Origin: Macrostomum hystrix
Taxonomy: Eukaryota > Platyhelminthes > Macrostomidae
Direction: 5' to 3'
DNA length: 64,000 nucleotides
Assembly (NCBI GenBank): GCA_950097015.1
Contig: CATNEN010000003.1
Coordinates: 8,723,501 to 8,787,500, forward strand
In this document: one piece after another, positions 21,531 through 33,600 of the stretch
Layout of the letters: every line of letters starts with the position of its first letter
Numbering within the stretch: the first letter of the stretch is position 1
Notes under the pieces: generated by a model
The model's input: the letters and a program-made list of their open reading frames with translations, nothing else
Databases searched by the model: none
What the model was told of the DNA's origin: nothing
Program-made: the position numbers and the translations under genes

Positions 21531-24500
21531 AGAGTTTGAATCATGGCTAAACCAGAGTCTGAATCATGGCTAAACCAGAGTCTGAATCATGGCTAAACCA
21601 GAGTCTGAATCATGGCTACACCAGAGTCTGAATCATGGCTAAACTAGAGTCTGAATCAAGGCTAAACCAGAGTCTGGATCATGGCTAAACCAGAGTCTGA
21701 ATCATGGCTAAACCAGAGTCTGAATCATGGCTAAACCAGAGTCTGAATCATGGCTGAACCAGAGTCTGAATCATGGCTAAACCAGAGTCTGAATCATTGC
21801 TAAACCAGAGTCTGAATCATGGCTACACCAGAGTCTGAATCATGGCTACACCAGAGTCTGAATCATGGCTAAACCAGAGTTTGAATCATAGCTAAACCAG
21901 AGTCTGAATCATGGCTAAACCAGAGTCTGAATCATTGCTACACCAGAGTCTGAATCATGGCTCATAGCTAAACCAGAGTTTGAATCATGGCTAAACAGAG
22001 TCTGAATCATGGCTAAACCAGAGTCTGAATCATGGCTAAACTAGAGTTTGAATCATGGCTAAACCAGCGTCTGAAACATTGCTAAACCAGAGTTTGAATC
22101 ATGGCTAAACCAGAGAATAAAACATGGCTACACCAGGGTTTGAATCATGGTTAAACTAGATTCTGAATCATGGCTAAACCAGATTCTGAAACATGGCAAA
22201 ACCAGAGTTTGAATCATGGCTAAACCAGAGTTTGAATCATGGCTAAACCAGATCTTGAATCATGGCTAAACTAGAGTCTGAATCATGGCTAAACCAGAGT
22301 TTGAATCATGGCTAAACCAGAGTCTGAATCATGGCTAAACCAGAGTCTGAATCATGGCTAAACCAGAGTCTGAATCATGGCTACACCAGAGTCTGAATCA
22401 TGGCTACACCAGAGTCTGAATCATGGCTAAACCAGAGTTTGAATCATAGCTAAACCAGAGTCTGAATCATGGCTAAACCAGAGTCTGAATCATTGCTACA
22501 CCAGAGTCTGAATCATGGCTCATAGCTAAACCAGAGTTTGAATCATGGCTAAACAGAGTCTGAATCATGGCTAAACCAGAGTCTGAATCATGGCTAAACT
22601 AGAGTTTGAATCATGGCTAAACCAGCGTCTGAAACATTGCTAAACCAGAGTTTGAATCATGGCTAAACCAGAGAATAAAACATGGCTACACCAGGGTTTG
22701 AATCATGGTTAAACTAGATTCTGAATCATGGCTAAACCAGATTCTGAAACATGGCAAAACCAGAGTTTGAATCATGGCTAAACCAGAGTTTGAATCATGG
22801 CTAAACCAGATCTTGAATCATGGCTAAACTAGAGTCTGAATCATGGCTAAACCAGAGTTTGAATCATGGCTAAACCAGAGTCTGAATCATGGCTAAACCA
22901 GAGTCTGAATCATGGCTAAACCAGAGTCTGAATCATGGCTACACCAGAGTCTGAATCATGGCTAAACTAGAGTCTGAATCAAGGCTAAACCAGAGTCTGG
23001 ATCATGGCTAAACCAGAGTCTGAATCATGGCTAAACCAGAGTCTGAATCATGGCTAAACCAGAGTCTGAATCATGGCTGAACCAGAGTCTGAATCATGGC
23101 TAAACCAGAGTCTGAATCATTGCTAAACCAGAGTCTGAATCATGGCTACACCAGAGTCTGAATCATGGCTACACCAGAGTCTGAATCATGGCTAAACCAG
23201 AGTTTGAATCATAGCTAAACCAGAGTCTGAATCATGGCTAAACCAGAGTCTGAATCATTGCTACACCAGAGTCTGAATCATGGCTCATAGCTAAACCAGA
23301 GTTTGAATCATGGCTAAACAGAGTCTGAATCATGGCTAAACCAGAGTCTGAATCATGGCTAAACTAGAGTTTGAATCATGGCTAAACCAGCGTCTGAAAC
23401 ATTGCTAAACCAGAGTTTGAATCATGGCTAAACCAGAGAATAAAACATGGCTACACCAGGGTTTGAATCATGGTTAAACTAGATTCTGAATCATGGCTAA
23501 ACCAGATTCTGAAACATGGCAAAACCAGAGTTTGAATCATGGCTAAACCAGAGTTTGAATCATGGCTAAACCAGATCTTGAATCATGGCTAAACTAGAGT
23601 CTGAATCATGGCTAAACCAGAGTTTGAATCATGGCTAAACCAGAGTCTGAATCATGGCTAAACCAGAGTCTGAATCATGGCTAAACCAGAGTCTGAATCA
23701 TGGCTACACCAGAGTCTGAATCATGGCTACACCAGAGTCTGAATCATGGCTAAACCAGAGTTTGAATCATAGCTAAACCAGAGTCTGAATCATGGCTAAA
23801 CCAGAGTCTGAATCATTGCTACACCAGAGTCTGAATCATGGCTCATAGCTAAACCAGAGTTTGAATCATGGCTAAACAGAGTCTGAATCATGGCTAAACC
23901 AGAGTCTGAATCATGGCTAAACTAGAGTTTGAATCATGGCTAAACCAGCGTCTGAAACATTGCTAAACCAGAGTTTGAATCATGGCTAAACCAGAGAATA
24001 AAACATGGCTACACCAGGGTTTGAATCATGGTTAAACTAGATTCTGAATCATGGCTAAACCAGATTCTGAAACATGGCAAAACCAGAGTTTGAATCATGG
24101 CTAAACCAGAGTTTGAATCATGGCTAAACCAGATCTTGAATCATGGCTAAACTAGAGTCTGAATCATGGCTAAACCAGAGTTTGAATCATGGCTAAACCA
24201 GAGTCTGAATCATGGCTAAACCAGACTTTGAATCATGGCTAAACCAGCGTTTGAATCATGGCTAAACCAGAGTTTGAATCATGGCTAAACCAGAGTTTGA
24301 ATCATGGCAAAACCAGAGTTTGAATCATGGCAAAACCAGAGTTTGAATCATGGCTAAACCACAGTCTGAATCATGGCTAAACCAGAGTTTGAATCATGGC
24401 TAAACCAGAGCTTAAATCATGGCTAAACCAGCGTTTGAATCATGGCTAAACCAGTGTTTGAATCATGGCTAAACCAGTGTTTGAATCATGGCTAAACCAG

Positions 24501-24912
24501 AGCTTGAATCATGGCTAAACCAGAGTCTGAATCATGGCTAAACTAGAGTCTTAAGCATGGCTAAACTAGAGTCTGAATCATGGCTAAACCAGAGTCTGAA
24601 TCATGGCTAAACTAGAGTTTGAATCATGGCTAAACCAGAGTCTGAATCATGGCTAAACCAGCGTCTGAATCATGGTTATACCAGCGTCTGAATCATGGCT
24701 AAACCAGCGTCTGAATCATGGCTAAACCAGAGTTTGAATCATGGCTAAACCAGAGTTTGAATCATGGCTAAACCAGAGTCTGAATCATGGCTAAACCAGA
24801 GTTTGAATCATGGCTAAACCAGAGTTTGAATCATGGCTAAACCAGAGCTTGAATCATGGCTAAACCAGAGCTTGAATCATGGCAAAACCAGAGTTTGAAT
24901 CATAGCCAACCA
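21531..24912. repeat. 23-bp satellite with higher-order repeats
   Basis: About 145 tandem units of aatcatggctaaaccagagt plus ctg (23 bp). Rare marker variants recur in order. The hybrid catggctcatagctaaacc occurs near 21958, 22519, 23280 and 23841 (spacings about 561, 761, 561). A marker aaactagagtctgaatcaag occurs at 21641 and 22964. The array is therefore built from a unit of about 1.32 kb (561 + 761) duplicated en bloc. The right third (24200-24912) is more diverse. No coding capacity. Confidence 0.95.
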
Positions 24913-24924
24913 GAGTTTGAAAAA

Positions 24925-25617
24925 TCAACGTCAACTGGGGAGTCATCATCAAAATGGGGATCATGGTAAACTGGGGGATAATCGTCAACTGGGGGATCAT
25001 GGTAAAGTGGGGGATAATTGTCAACTGGGGGATCATCATCAACGGGGGGATCATTGTCAACTGGGTGATCATCATCAACTGGGGATCATCATCAACTGGG
25101 GGATCTTTGTCAACTGGGGGATCATTGTCAACTGGGGGATCATTGTCAACTGGGCGATCATTGTCAACTGGTGGATCGTTGTCAACTGGGGGTTCATTGT
25201 CAACTGGGTGATCATCATCAACTGGGGGTTCATTGTCAACTGGGGGATCATTGTCAACTGGGGGATCATTGTCAACTGGGGGGATCGTTGTCAACTGGGG
25301 GTTCATTGTCAACTGGGGGATCATTGTCAACTGGGGGATCATTGTCAACTGGGGGATCATTGTCAACTGGGGGATCATAGTCAACTGGGGGATCATTGTC
25401 AACTGGGGGATCATTGTCAACTGGGGGATCATCATCAACTGGGAGATCATCATCAACGGGGGGATCATTGTCAACTGGGGGATCATTGTCAACTGGGGGT
25501 TCATTGTCAACTGGGGGATCATTGTCAACTGGGGGATCATTGTCAACTGGGGGATCATCATTAACTGGGAGATCATCATCAACGGGGGGATCATTGTCAA
25601 CTGGGGGTTCATTGTAG
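24925..25617. repeat. 18-bp minisatellite, stop-free on both strands
   Basis: About 38 tandem units of 18 bp (ggggatcattgtcaactg), with variants catcatcaac and gttcattgtc. Because 18 is a multiple of three and the unit has no stop in several frames, frames of 60-250 codons exist on both strands, reading for example GDHCQL or DNDPPV repeats. Nothing indicates expression; these frames are by-products of the repeat. It abuts the 23-bp satellite. Confidence 0.92.
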
Positions 25618-25807
25618 CTTTAAAAAGCTGTAAATTCAGCTGCTAAAAAGTATATACTAGACGAATTAAAAGTATTTCTGCTCCCCGAAGGGGGGCAAGA
25701 CTTGCTAGTAATCACTAAAAATCGTTACACGCGCAGCTTTTTAAAGAAAAATTCATAATGCAACGTCCTTTAACTGCAAGAGTTCCTTATAATAAAAATT
25801 ATTATTA

Positions 25808-26092
25808 TTGCAGGAGGGCAGGCGGACAATGGTACACCATTTGGGGAAACCAGACCCGCAGCCGGCGAAGGGGCAATGCTGCCTATTTCACTGACTCCTG
25901 AGCACACATGTTGTACGCAGGCATACGCTCACACAGGTGTGTACATCTGCCCTGACTTTTTCGTCGTAAGGCAGTGTACACTCTCACTGAGCCTTGGAGG
26001 TTGGCTCTCAATTGGAATTTCCTCAGTTGGAATCGAACTACCGGACCTTGATGCGAGAGGCAAACGAGTTAACTGCTTTCACTCACCCCCAT
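25808..26092 (-). mobile_element. tRNA-derived SINE (family 1), internally deleted
   Basis: Reverse-oriented copy with tail gcaggagggcaggcggac, body words ggtacaccatttgggg and cacacaggtgtgtacatctg, and head gcgagaggcaaacgagttaa. The segment between gccttggaggttggc and ggaatcgaacta is deleted relative to other copies. This is the only copy not inside an inferred intron. Confidence 0.85.
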
Positions 26093-29000
26093 CATGTACT
26101 CGTAATATTTAAAAAAATAATCATAACTTTTTCTTTCCCTTCATAAAGTCTTCATTTAAAACACTTCATTATCACTTACTTGGTTGATTTGTTGCAGAGT
26201 CATTTTCTCTTCTATTCAGCTATGTAGCTAGGTTTCTCTTGACGGCAAATAATTTTAGCGTACAAAGCAACAAAAATCTACTTGCACCGATTGTAGAATT
26301 CGGTAGCTTGGCTATCTTGCGCGCATGTATTTATAGAATCGATCGGTCACTGCCTGAAAGTTGTTTTGCATCACTGTATGACGAAGTTTCGGTTTCAACG
26401 AATAGGCGTAGCGGTTTCGGTTTATTTTAATAGCAAGGTAAATTATCAATCGTTACAAAACTTCGTAGCGGAAAGCACTCTCATGCAATAAATGGGGCCT
26501 TCGAATTGAGAAATCGTCTTTACGGCGAATGCTGGCTATGTCTTTGATGGGTTACAGAGCTACTCAATGGATTTCACTTGAAACACAGCTACGGCTACAG
26601 TTCAAATTAGTCACTGATAAAATAACAACCAGCACTCAGTCGTAGAACAAGCCAGGGGAGAGGGAGCCTTCCTGGAAAGGCCTAATTAGCATGAATCGAT
26701 GAATACGAACTACGACTATGTAGTACACTAAAACAAAACCATTATAAATAATAATGGAAAACCGAAGGAACATCTCTAACAATTATAGCTAACGAAAATA
26801 ATGCACATAATTCTAACTAGCATATTAAAATTACATTAAATTAGAGAGACAACGTCACAACTGCACGTTTCCTAAAGTTTTGCTTACGCCCACGCGAAAG
26901 TGGACATCCTTGTTAAAATATGGAAAGAAATTGTGCAAAAATATTTCTTTTGGTAGTTAAAAGAAATTAAATTCTTAGGTCTTCGTAGTGTAGTGTCAGC
27001 TTGTTTGTACTTTTATCTCCCCGTGTTATTTTTCAGTGCTTAATTATCTATTTTTAGACGCGTGTGTTTTTTTGCTAAGAGTCACCCACGCCAAGCCGGG
27101 CCGGACCAGCTGGGGGAACGGACGCCCACCACCCCGCGAGCGCTACCCCTGGGCTACGGTCCCGGCCAATCAGCGAGCGACCTGGCCTCACTACCTGTCT
27201 ACCCTCGGCAAGAAGCAACCCCGGGGCTCAGAACGGCGGTCGCAAGTCTACTGTGATTTGTCACCTCGGCTAAAGCTACAGCCAGGCATCCACCTCGCCG
27301 ATCGACCTAGTTTGGGGTTGAAATGACTCTATATAACGAAGCGTGTTTTTGTAGTCCAAAATTATCTTTTTCTGCAATCCGCCTCACACTGTGAGAAGCA
27401 CGTGCAAATTATCGCTATCGGCAATTCGCCTCACACTGTGAGAAGCACGCGCCAGCAAATTAAGTCCACTTGTTTTGTCCTTCCCCGCCCGACCACGCTC
27501 CGCTTGCTCAGTTAGGTAGCTTTCGGCGCTACGCGTCTTGAGAGTGCGCCGCTGACAAGGGTGGTCTAGATAGGCGCTGGTTGTCGAAGTCAGTACGTGC
27601 TCTCTTCGGAGACTCCGCCGTCCGGCAGAAGGAGTGCCAACCGATAGGATTTGTCGGGGCAGCGCTGAAAGCAGAGACAACCGGAGCCTCTCGGGAAGAG
27701 TAGGGCGCGGATTAGGCCAGTTAGGTAAAATTGTTATATCCAAATTGTTAGGCCAGACTTGCTTCTCACTGTGAGCGCGCTATAATTTATTTCTGTGCGA
27801 ATATCTATTCTGTCAGTATAACTTTTAAGTCAAGTAAACGATACTCAAAGTAATTCCTATTCGTATCTGGAATCTTAATCAGCTGATCAAATCACTTCTA
27901 ATCAAATTATTCGAGTCTTGTGTTCACACTGTTATTCCTTTTTCATTGGGAGTTTCGCCGGGCCGGAGGACGACATTTCCTATTCCGCTTCGCTTGCTAC
28001 CCTAGTACTCTAACGCTATTTAATTTCAGATTCCCTGCTGCTATTGAAACGATTGGTAGGACACCGACCCCGGTGAGTGAATAGTCGCTAGCTTTAAAAT
28101 TCCTCTCGCTCCAGCTAGGACATTCATTTTATTACAGTAGGTTCGTAGATTTGTAGGTATACAAAAACCTGCACCTTTCATCGGTAAACAATCAGATTGT
28201 GTTTCGTATGCCACACGCATTCCAACTGCTATAAGCTATTCACGCAACACCGAATAAAAAGTGTAGGTAAGAACAAAAGCTATTCAGATAGTGACTTTAG
28301 CAAAGAGCGAATTCAAGTTAAGAGCCGCCAACTGGCTCTGGCCACATATATTTAAGGAACGTACATCGTACATACCCACCAATCATAACCCCGAGAGCAC
28401 ACACAGTGAAGAACTCAAATGTACATTAGTGGGGTGGGGTAAGCGCGCGACAGCGGGGGGGAGAGAGAAAACGAGAGCCAGCGGGGGGGAAGGAGAGGTA
28501 ACGAGAGAACAGGAGAGAGAAAACAGCAGATCGATACATACTCGTAGTAATAACGCAGAAGCTGTCCTAAGAACCAATAAAAAGCCTTATTTATGGCTAC
28601 TAAATAAAATTCGGCTAATTATTATACGAGCCGTAGACTCTTGAAATCTCTTTTTAACTCACTCATGGACTCACTCATACGATATTAAACTCGCTAACTT
28701 AATGACGAAATAAGCTTTCGTTTTTGTTTACTTTCAGGTGTGTTTTGTCCTTCTGCATTACACAATACACAAGATTTTTTGTGAACAGTACGCTCGTAGT
28801 GCCCCACAAGGGGGGCTTAGTGTGCTAGTCATGTGCTATAATGGAAACATTAATTGTTTTGTTTGCATTGTACTACTCTTTGCTAAGCTACTCATCTATT
28901 TTCACCCTATATTAAATTTCAAAGCTTTGACTGTTTGTAACACATACTCTACTCATCGCTGTTTAACTCACTCTTACGACTAACTCATTCACTTGTGAGC

Positions 29001-29579
29001 TCATATTTAAACGTATACAGACGAAAAAATTGCGATGAATGCAGCTCAGACTTCCACTAAATGATAAATAGATCATCCGTTACTTTTTCTTTACGTTACT
29101 TAAGTTATCCATAACTTTGTCACTCCCTTACTTTAACATTCCGTTACTTATAGTCATTTTTAGTCAGTTCGTCGCTTTATCAGTGTGCTGAACAGCAGCG
29201 ATATAAAAAAACAAGGCCTCTAAGAACATTTTATATGAAAACCTATGTGGTATAATACACTAATAGCGAGAGGCTAAAAATAATTTATACGGATATAAAA
29301 TTCCTGACGTCTACTACGAGCGTATAAGTAGAATTATTCAATCAAAAATGTCTAACTTGTTATGCCAGAGCATTGACCAAGAACCACTAGACCCATAAGG
29401 ATATTGAACGTGTGATCTGATTGAATCTCTTATCGAGGGCGCATATTCATCCCGATTAAAATTTCCACTAGGTTTAATAACTGTGGACGGTAGAACTGCA
29501 TTAGCCCCTGTACTAGAAGGCAGGCAGGTATTTAGGCACACGATTTATGGGACATTTGTTGTATAAACTTCTTAGGAAT
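26093..29579. other. 3.5-kb region without a recognised gene
   Basis: A GC-rich stretch at 27080-27310 is embedded in AT-rich DNA and is open on the plus strand for about 96 codons (Pro/Arg-rich); I do not recognise it. It is followed by short repeats at 27370-27450, a GC-rich stretch to 27720 and a purine-rich G/A tract at 28430-28530. The minus-strand frame at 29338-29541 continues the side where a retroelement fragment lies. The region could be a decayed LTR element with its leader, or an unannotated promoter with a first exon; sequence alone does not decide. Confidence 0.4.
27370..27450. repeat. Direct duplication with internal palindrome
   Basis: The words cgcctcacactgtgagaagc and cacg occur twice about 45 bp apart (near 27380 and 27427). 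An inverted variant gcttctcactgtgagcgcg is at about 27760. The core CTCACACTGTGAG is nearly self-complementary. Confidence 0.75.
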
Positions 29580-29880
29580 GTTTGTTGATGCCTTCAGCTG
29601 GAGGAATACAAGTGCAGTACCCTCCGGCCAGCGCGGCGTGTCGCCGGCTCTCGCACTGGCGCTGAAGTCGCGGAAGAGCACACGATCGCCGGTTTGGAAC
29701 TCACGCGCCGCCTTCCTGCTCCGTAGCAGCTGCTCCTGTCGCTGTAACACGTCCTCGGCCAGTGACGGTGCCAGTAGATCCAGGCGGCATCGGAGCCGCC
29801 GGCCGATGAGCAGCTGGCTGGGAGCGACACCGCTGACGCTGTTTCTCCTGCAGCGATTTGAATGTGGGATTCACCTCCTC
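29580..29880 (-). pseudogene. Fragment of a retroelement integrase C-terminus
   Basis: In one minus-strand frame the sequence reads GVAPSQLLIGRRLRCRLDLL, then LQRQEQLLRSRKAAREFQTG and DRVLFRDFS. This matches the region after the catalytic core of Ty3/Gypsy-type integrases, where the target-choice block 'P..LL.GRRLRTRLDLL' precedes a basic helix and the GD.V..RD strand. A stop lies a few codons upstream and no catalytic DDE block remains. It is unrelated in sequence to the intact Gypsy element at 54161-60699. Dead relic. Confidence 0.75.
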
Positions 29881-30645
29881 CAGGAGCTTCGCACGGAAGG
29901 CGTCGCTGTACAGTCCGAAGACAAGCTAGTCGCGCTAGTCGCTTTTCATCGTTAAAAAAAGAAAAAAAACGAAAAAAATAAAACAATACCTCAAACATCA
30001 CATACTCAATTACAAACAATGCAACCGTCTCAAAAGTATCCCATTGTAGAATGTTTTATGAAAAATTATATATTTTAGCCTTTAAAATATTTTCCCACTA
30101 ATCACGAGCCCAACATAATTTTGCTTTTAGTTTTGGACTGGCACAGACAACAGAAGCATGTATTTACGACAGTTTGAAAACAACACGGAGGGCGCTCCCA
30201 TCAATCACTCAGACCTGTTCTTGTCAGATACTTTCAATGAAAGGATCACAACCATTGTTAAACGCCCTGCGTGCCTAACAATAGCAGCGTGAGCTGTATT
30301 CAGGACAGGAGCTGGCTCAGTCATGCGAGACGGACCGCCCAGAGTTTAACGTATTACTCCCATGCATTCCTGCCCTGTATGGAGCGGTTGCTATGCAGTT
30401 TGTTTCCACAAATTTAGAAACAGTTTTTCGAAGTTTCTTTGAAAGAATACTTTCTTTCAAACTGCGGCGTCAGAAAATTTTCACAAAGCTTTAAAAGTCG
30501 ATTGGCCTCTCTAACAATGACTAAACTTATAAAATGCGTTGCCAGAAAGTTTTCTTCTTGACGAAAAACTCAGACTTAAATAAGAAGAAGCAACTCCTGA
30601 CTGTACAGTACAAAAAGTCCTGCCAGTTTTCCTACTAGATTTATC
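29881..30645. other. Upstream flank of the F-type lectin gene
   Basis: AT-rich DNA with no recognised gene. It should contain the promoter of the gene starting at 30646, but I see no convincing TATA box. Confidence 0.45.
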
Positions 30646-33600
30646 ATGCGTGCACCGAATGTGAAAATCCTTTCAAAGCTCATAGTCTTGAGCGGCTTCA
30701 TGCTCTGCCTGCGAAATGCCGAAGGTGAGATTTCATACAGACGTGATTAAAAAAATGACTCGGACAACATTTATTAATGCTTTTTCGTTTGCTTGTTTTT
30801 GTATCTTACTGGTTAAGATCAGAGCAACTACAAGTAGAAAAAATAGGTAAAAAGTTAATTAACAACAGCTGTGTACATTCAGTATCAATCACTGATTGGC
30901 AGTGGTCGAATACCTTCTGGACATTTGCGCCCGTATGTGCTTCGTATAGTAGAGGAAAACACTATAAAAAAAGACTGTTGTTTGATTCACCCGTTTGAGA
31001 CCACTGAAAGTCCTCTACGCGAAGTACCCTAGCTTGAGGCATGCCTTGCAAAAGTCTGTCCCAGCTTTGCTATCAATTGGAGTTGCACTCGTCGATTTAT
31101 CGAAAAATGTCTGTTGGTGTTGGACCGTCCACTCCGGGCATCGCTGCCGGTTTATGACTACACTTAATAAGGATTTCTACTTTAAAATGTCAAACTTGGC
31201 TTAGCTTTCTGTATTCCAGAATTAGAGGGTCGTTGGCAGAGCGATTAACAGTAGGACTAAACAAGCCATTTTGCCGCCCGTTTTTATATCAAGGGGGATT
31301 CCCCCCCCCCCTGCGAACATTTTTTGGCAGCGCCTGAAAGCTAACCGCGTAGGGTGGTGACTGATTGGTTGACAGACTAGGCGATGGTGTACTGTAGTTG
31401 AGCTGCGCCTAATACTTAGGCTTCAGCAGTGAAATTTTAGAAATTCGCGTCAGGGTGTCCAGAGTGGCCTATTTCCACATTATTTGCATTTGAAGGTCCC
31501 GCAGTCCGTCTAGATAAAGGTAGGTGACCACCAAAGACGGAAATGATGCAGGCACATTCGGGTGACATGCTGATAAAGTTTGAAGGTCTGGAAAGGCCGC
31601 ACTGAGGCGCAGTGCAAATTCGTGTATAGGGGTGTGTGAAATACACTAGCTCTTATGGGAAAAATCGGACCTTCGGCCAGAAACATTGAATATCTCGACG
31701 GTCTGAAGAGCTGGCGACTTGTTTCTTGTTTCAGAAGATGCGCAACAAAAATTTGGCCCGTGTTCTTGAGTTTCGTGTGCTTGCATTGTTCCGTTCGGGT
31801 GCAGCAAAAAATTGTCAGGGGGGGTGAAATTCCCCCCTTGGTAGTTCCACTGTTAACGTTTTTGTCTCCCTGAGCTCGATTCCGCGGCGAGGCCACATTC
31901 ATTTGGGGCGCAGCCGCGGAGAGAAGGCTTGGGGGCTTATCGTGCAATCTACACCCTTGAGGGCCCACCTCAAAGGCACAGTGAGAGTGTACACTGCCTG
32001 ACGATGAGACAGCCAGGGCAGATGTACACACCTGTGTAAGACTGTGCTCAGGAGTTAGCGAAATGAGCAAAATTGCCTCCTCACTGGCTGCGGGTCTAGT
32101 GTCACGAAATAGTGTGCTATTGCCCACAGCGCTCCTGTAATAACTATTATTATATTATTATTATGCTAAAAGTATTTTCTTACGCACCAAGGTCGAACTG
32201 TGCTTCTGCCAAAAGGCCTGCCTACGAAGCAGTCTTCGCAGCTGAGCGTTGCCCAGACTCCCAACTTGGCCTATAACGGCAATAGAGACGGCCGAATGGT
32301 TGATTACTCTCAGTGCACCTGCACCGCCGCCAGCGACGCCGCACCCTGGTGGCTGCTGGACCTTCAGCTGGTGTACCAGATTGCCAGCGTCAGCGCCTAC
32401 AACCGGTTGGATGCTGCGGACGAGGTTCGGTTCACGCAAATAAGCTTGGGTGAGTTTTCACGCTAGTTTTTGTATTGTGAGTAAACGCTAGTATTGTTAA
32501 GTAACTAAATTAGGTTAACTATAAACATAGTTAACCTACCCATTTCGCTGACTCCTGAGCACATAAGCACACAGATACTGTAGGAATGCACACGCTCACA
32601 CAGGTGTGTACATCTCTACCCAGACTTTCTCATCGTCAGGCAGTGTGCACTTTTGCTATGCCTTGGAGGTTGGCCCTCAAAAGCGTGAATTGCACGACAA
32701 GCCCCCAAGCCTTCACTCCGCGGCTGTGCCCCAAATGAATGTGGCCTCGCCGCGGAATCGAGCGCAGAGACCTTGGGGCGAGAGGCAACCGCTCTCCCAC
32801 TGACCCCTCTACACATCAGGTAAATTATATTTCAGGTATTTCGACAGATCAGTCAGTTTGGACAAGCTTCGCCATCGGACTGTTTCATCGATGCGCTTAC
32901 TGGACTGGCGTGCCGACAGATGCCGACAATCCGATCGTCCTAAACTGCCCCAGACCTGTCACAGGTCGATACGTCACTCTGCACAAGAATCGCACCGGTC
33001 TTACGGATTCTACTCAGGCTTATTTTAACTTTTGCGAGGTCGACGTTTACGCAGGTGAGTATCAGTTATATCAGTTTCGAACTTCGATAGTCTGTCACAC
33101 GCGGTATAAGTATAGTCCATGGGACTAAAGTATAAGAGAGACCCAAAATTATTAGACTTGAAATCAGCCTTTAACAATTTCCACAAAATCGTAAAAAAAA
33201 AATTTATTGATTGCACCTGCCCGATTAGGCCTGATGTGCAGCTGACAGCACAGCCGCAGCTATTGCGCGGCGCATCTGAAGTCTGCGCACGGCTGTTCAG
33301 TCCATGGACAGTGAGGACGCCACACCCACCCTCAATTACCCCCAGCTAAGGCTGGGACCCATTTAACAGCTGGGTGAACTGAACTAATGCAGCTTTAAGT
33401 GTCTTGCTAAAGTACGAGCGTACAGATATTGTTCCAGTCGAACGGGAATCGAACCCCTGACCTTCGAGTGAGTCCGACGTCCTAACCACTAGGCTAAAAC
33501 CCCTTCTGATCACAAATTAATCACAAATCACACAATCACAAATTAATTGCAAATATAGTCTGAATTCAAGCCCTATTCATTTAACAGTCCTCCATGTGAC

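Noticed and set aside
21531-24912. CRISPR-like array
   Set aside because: Units are contiguous without unique spacers and the genome is clearly eukaryotic.
24860-25646. Repetitive proteins on both strands
   Set aside because: Open frames follow from an 18-bp unit without stops; there is no start context, splice sites or flanking coding sequence.
31510-32127. 205-codon minus-strand frame
   Set aside because: It runs through the antisense of a SINE copy and has no conserved domain.
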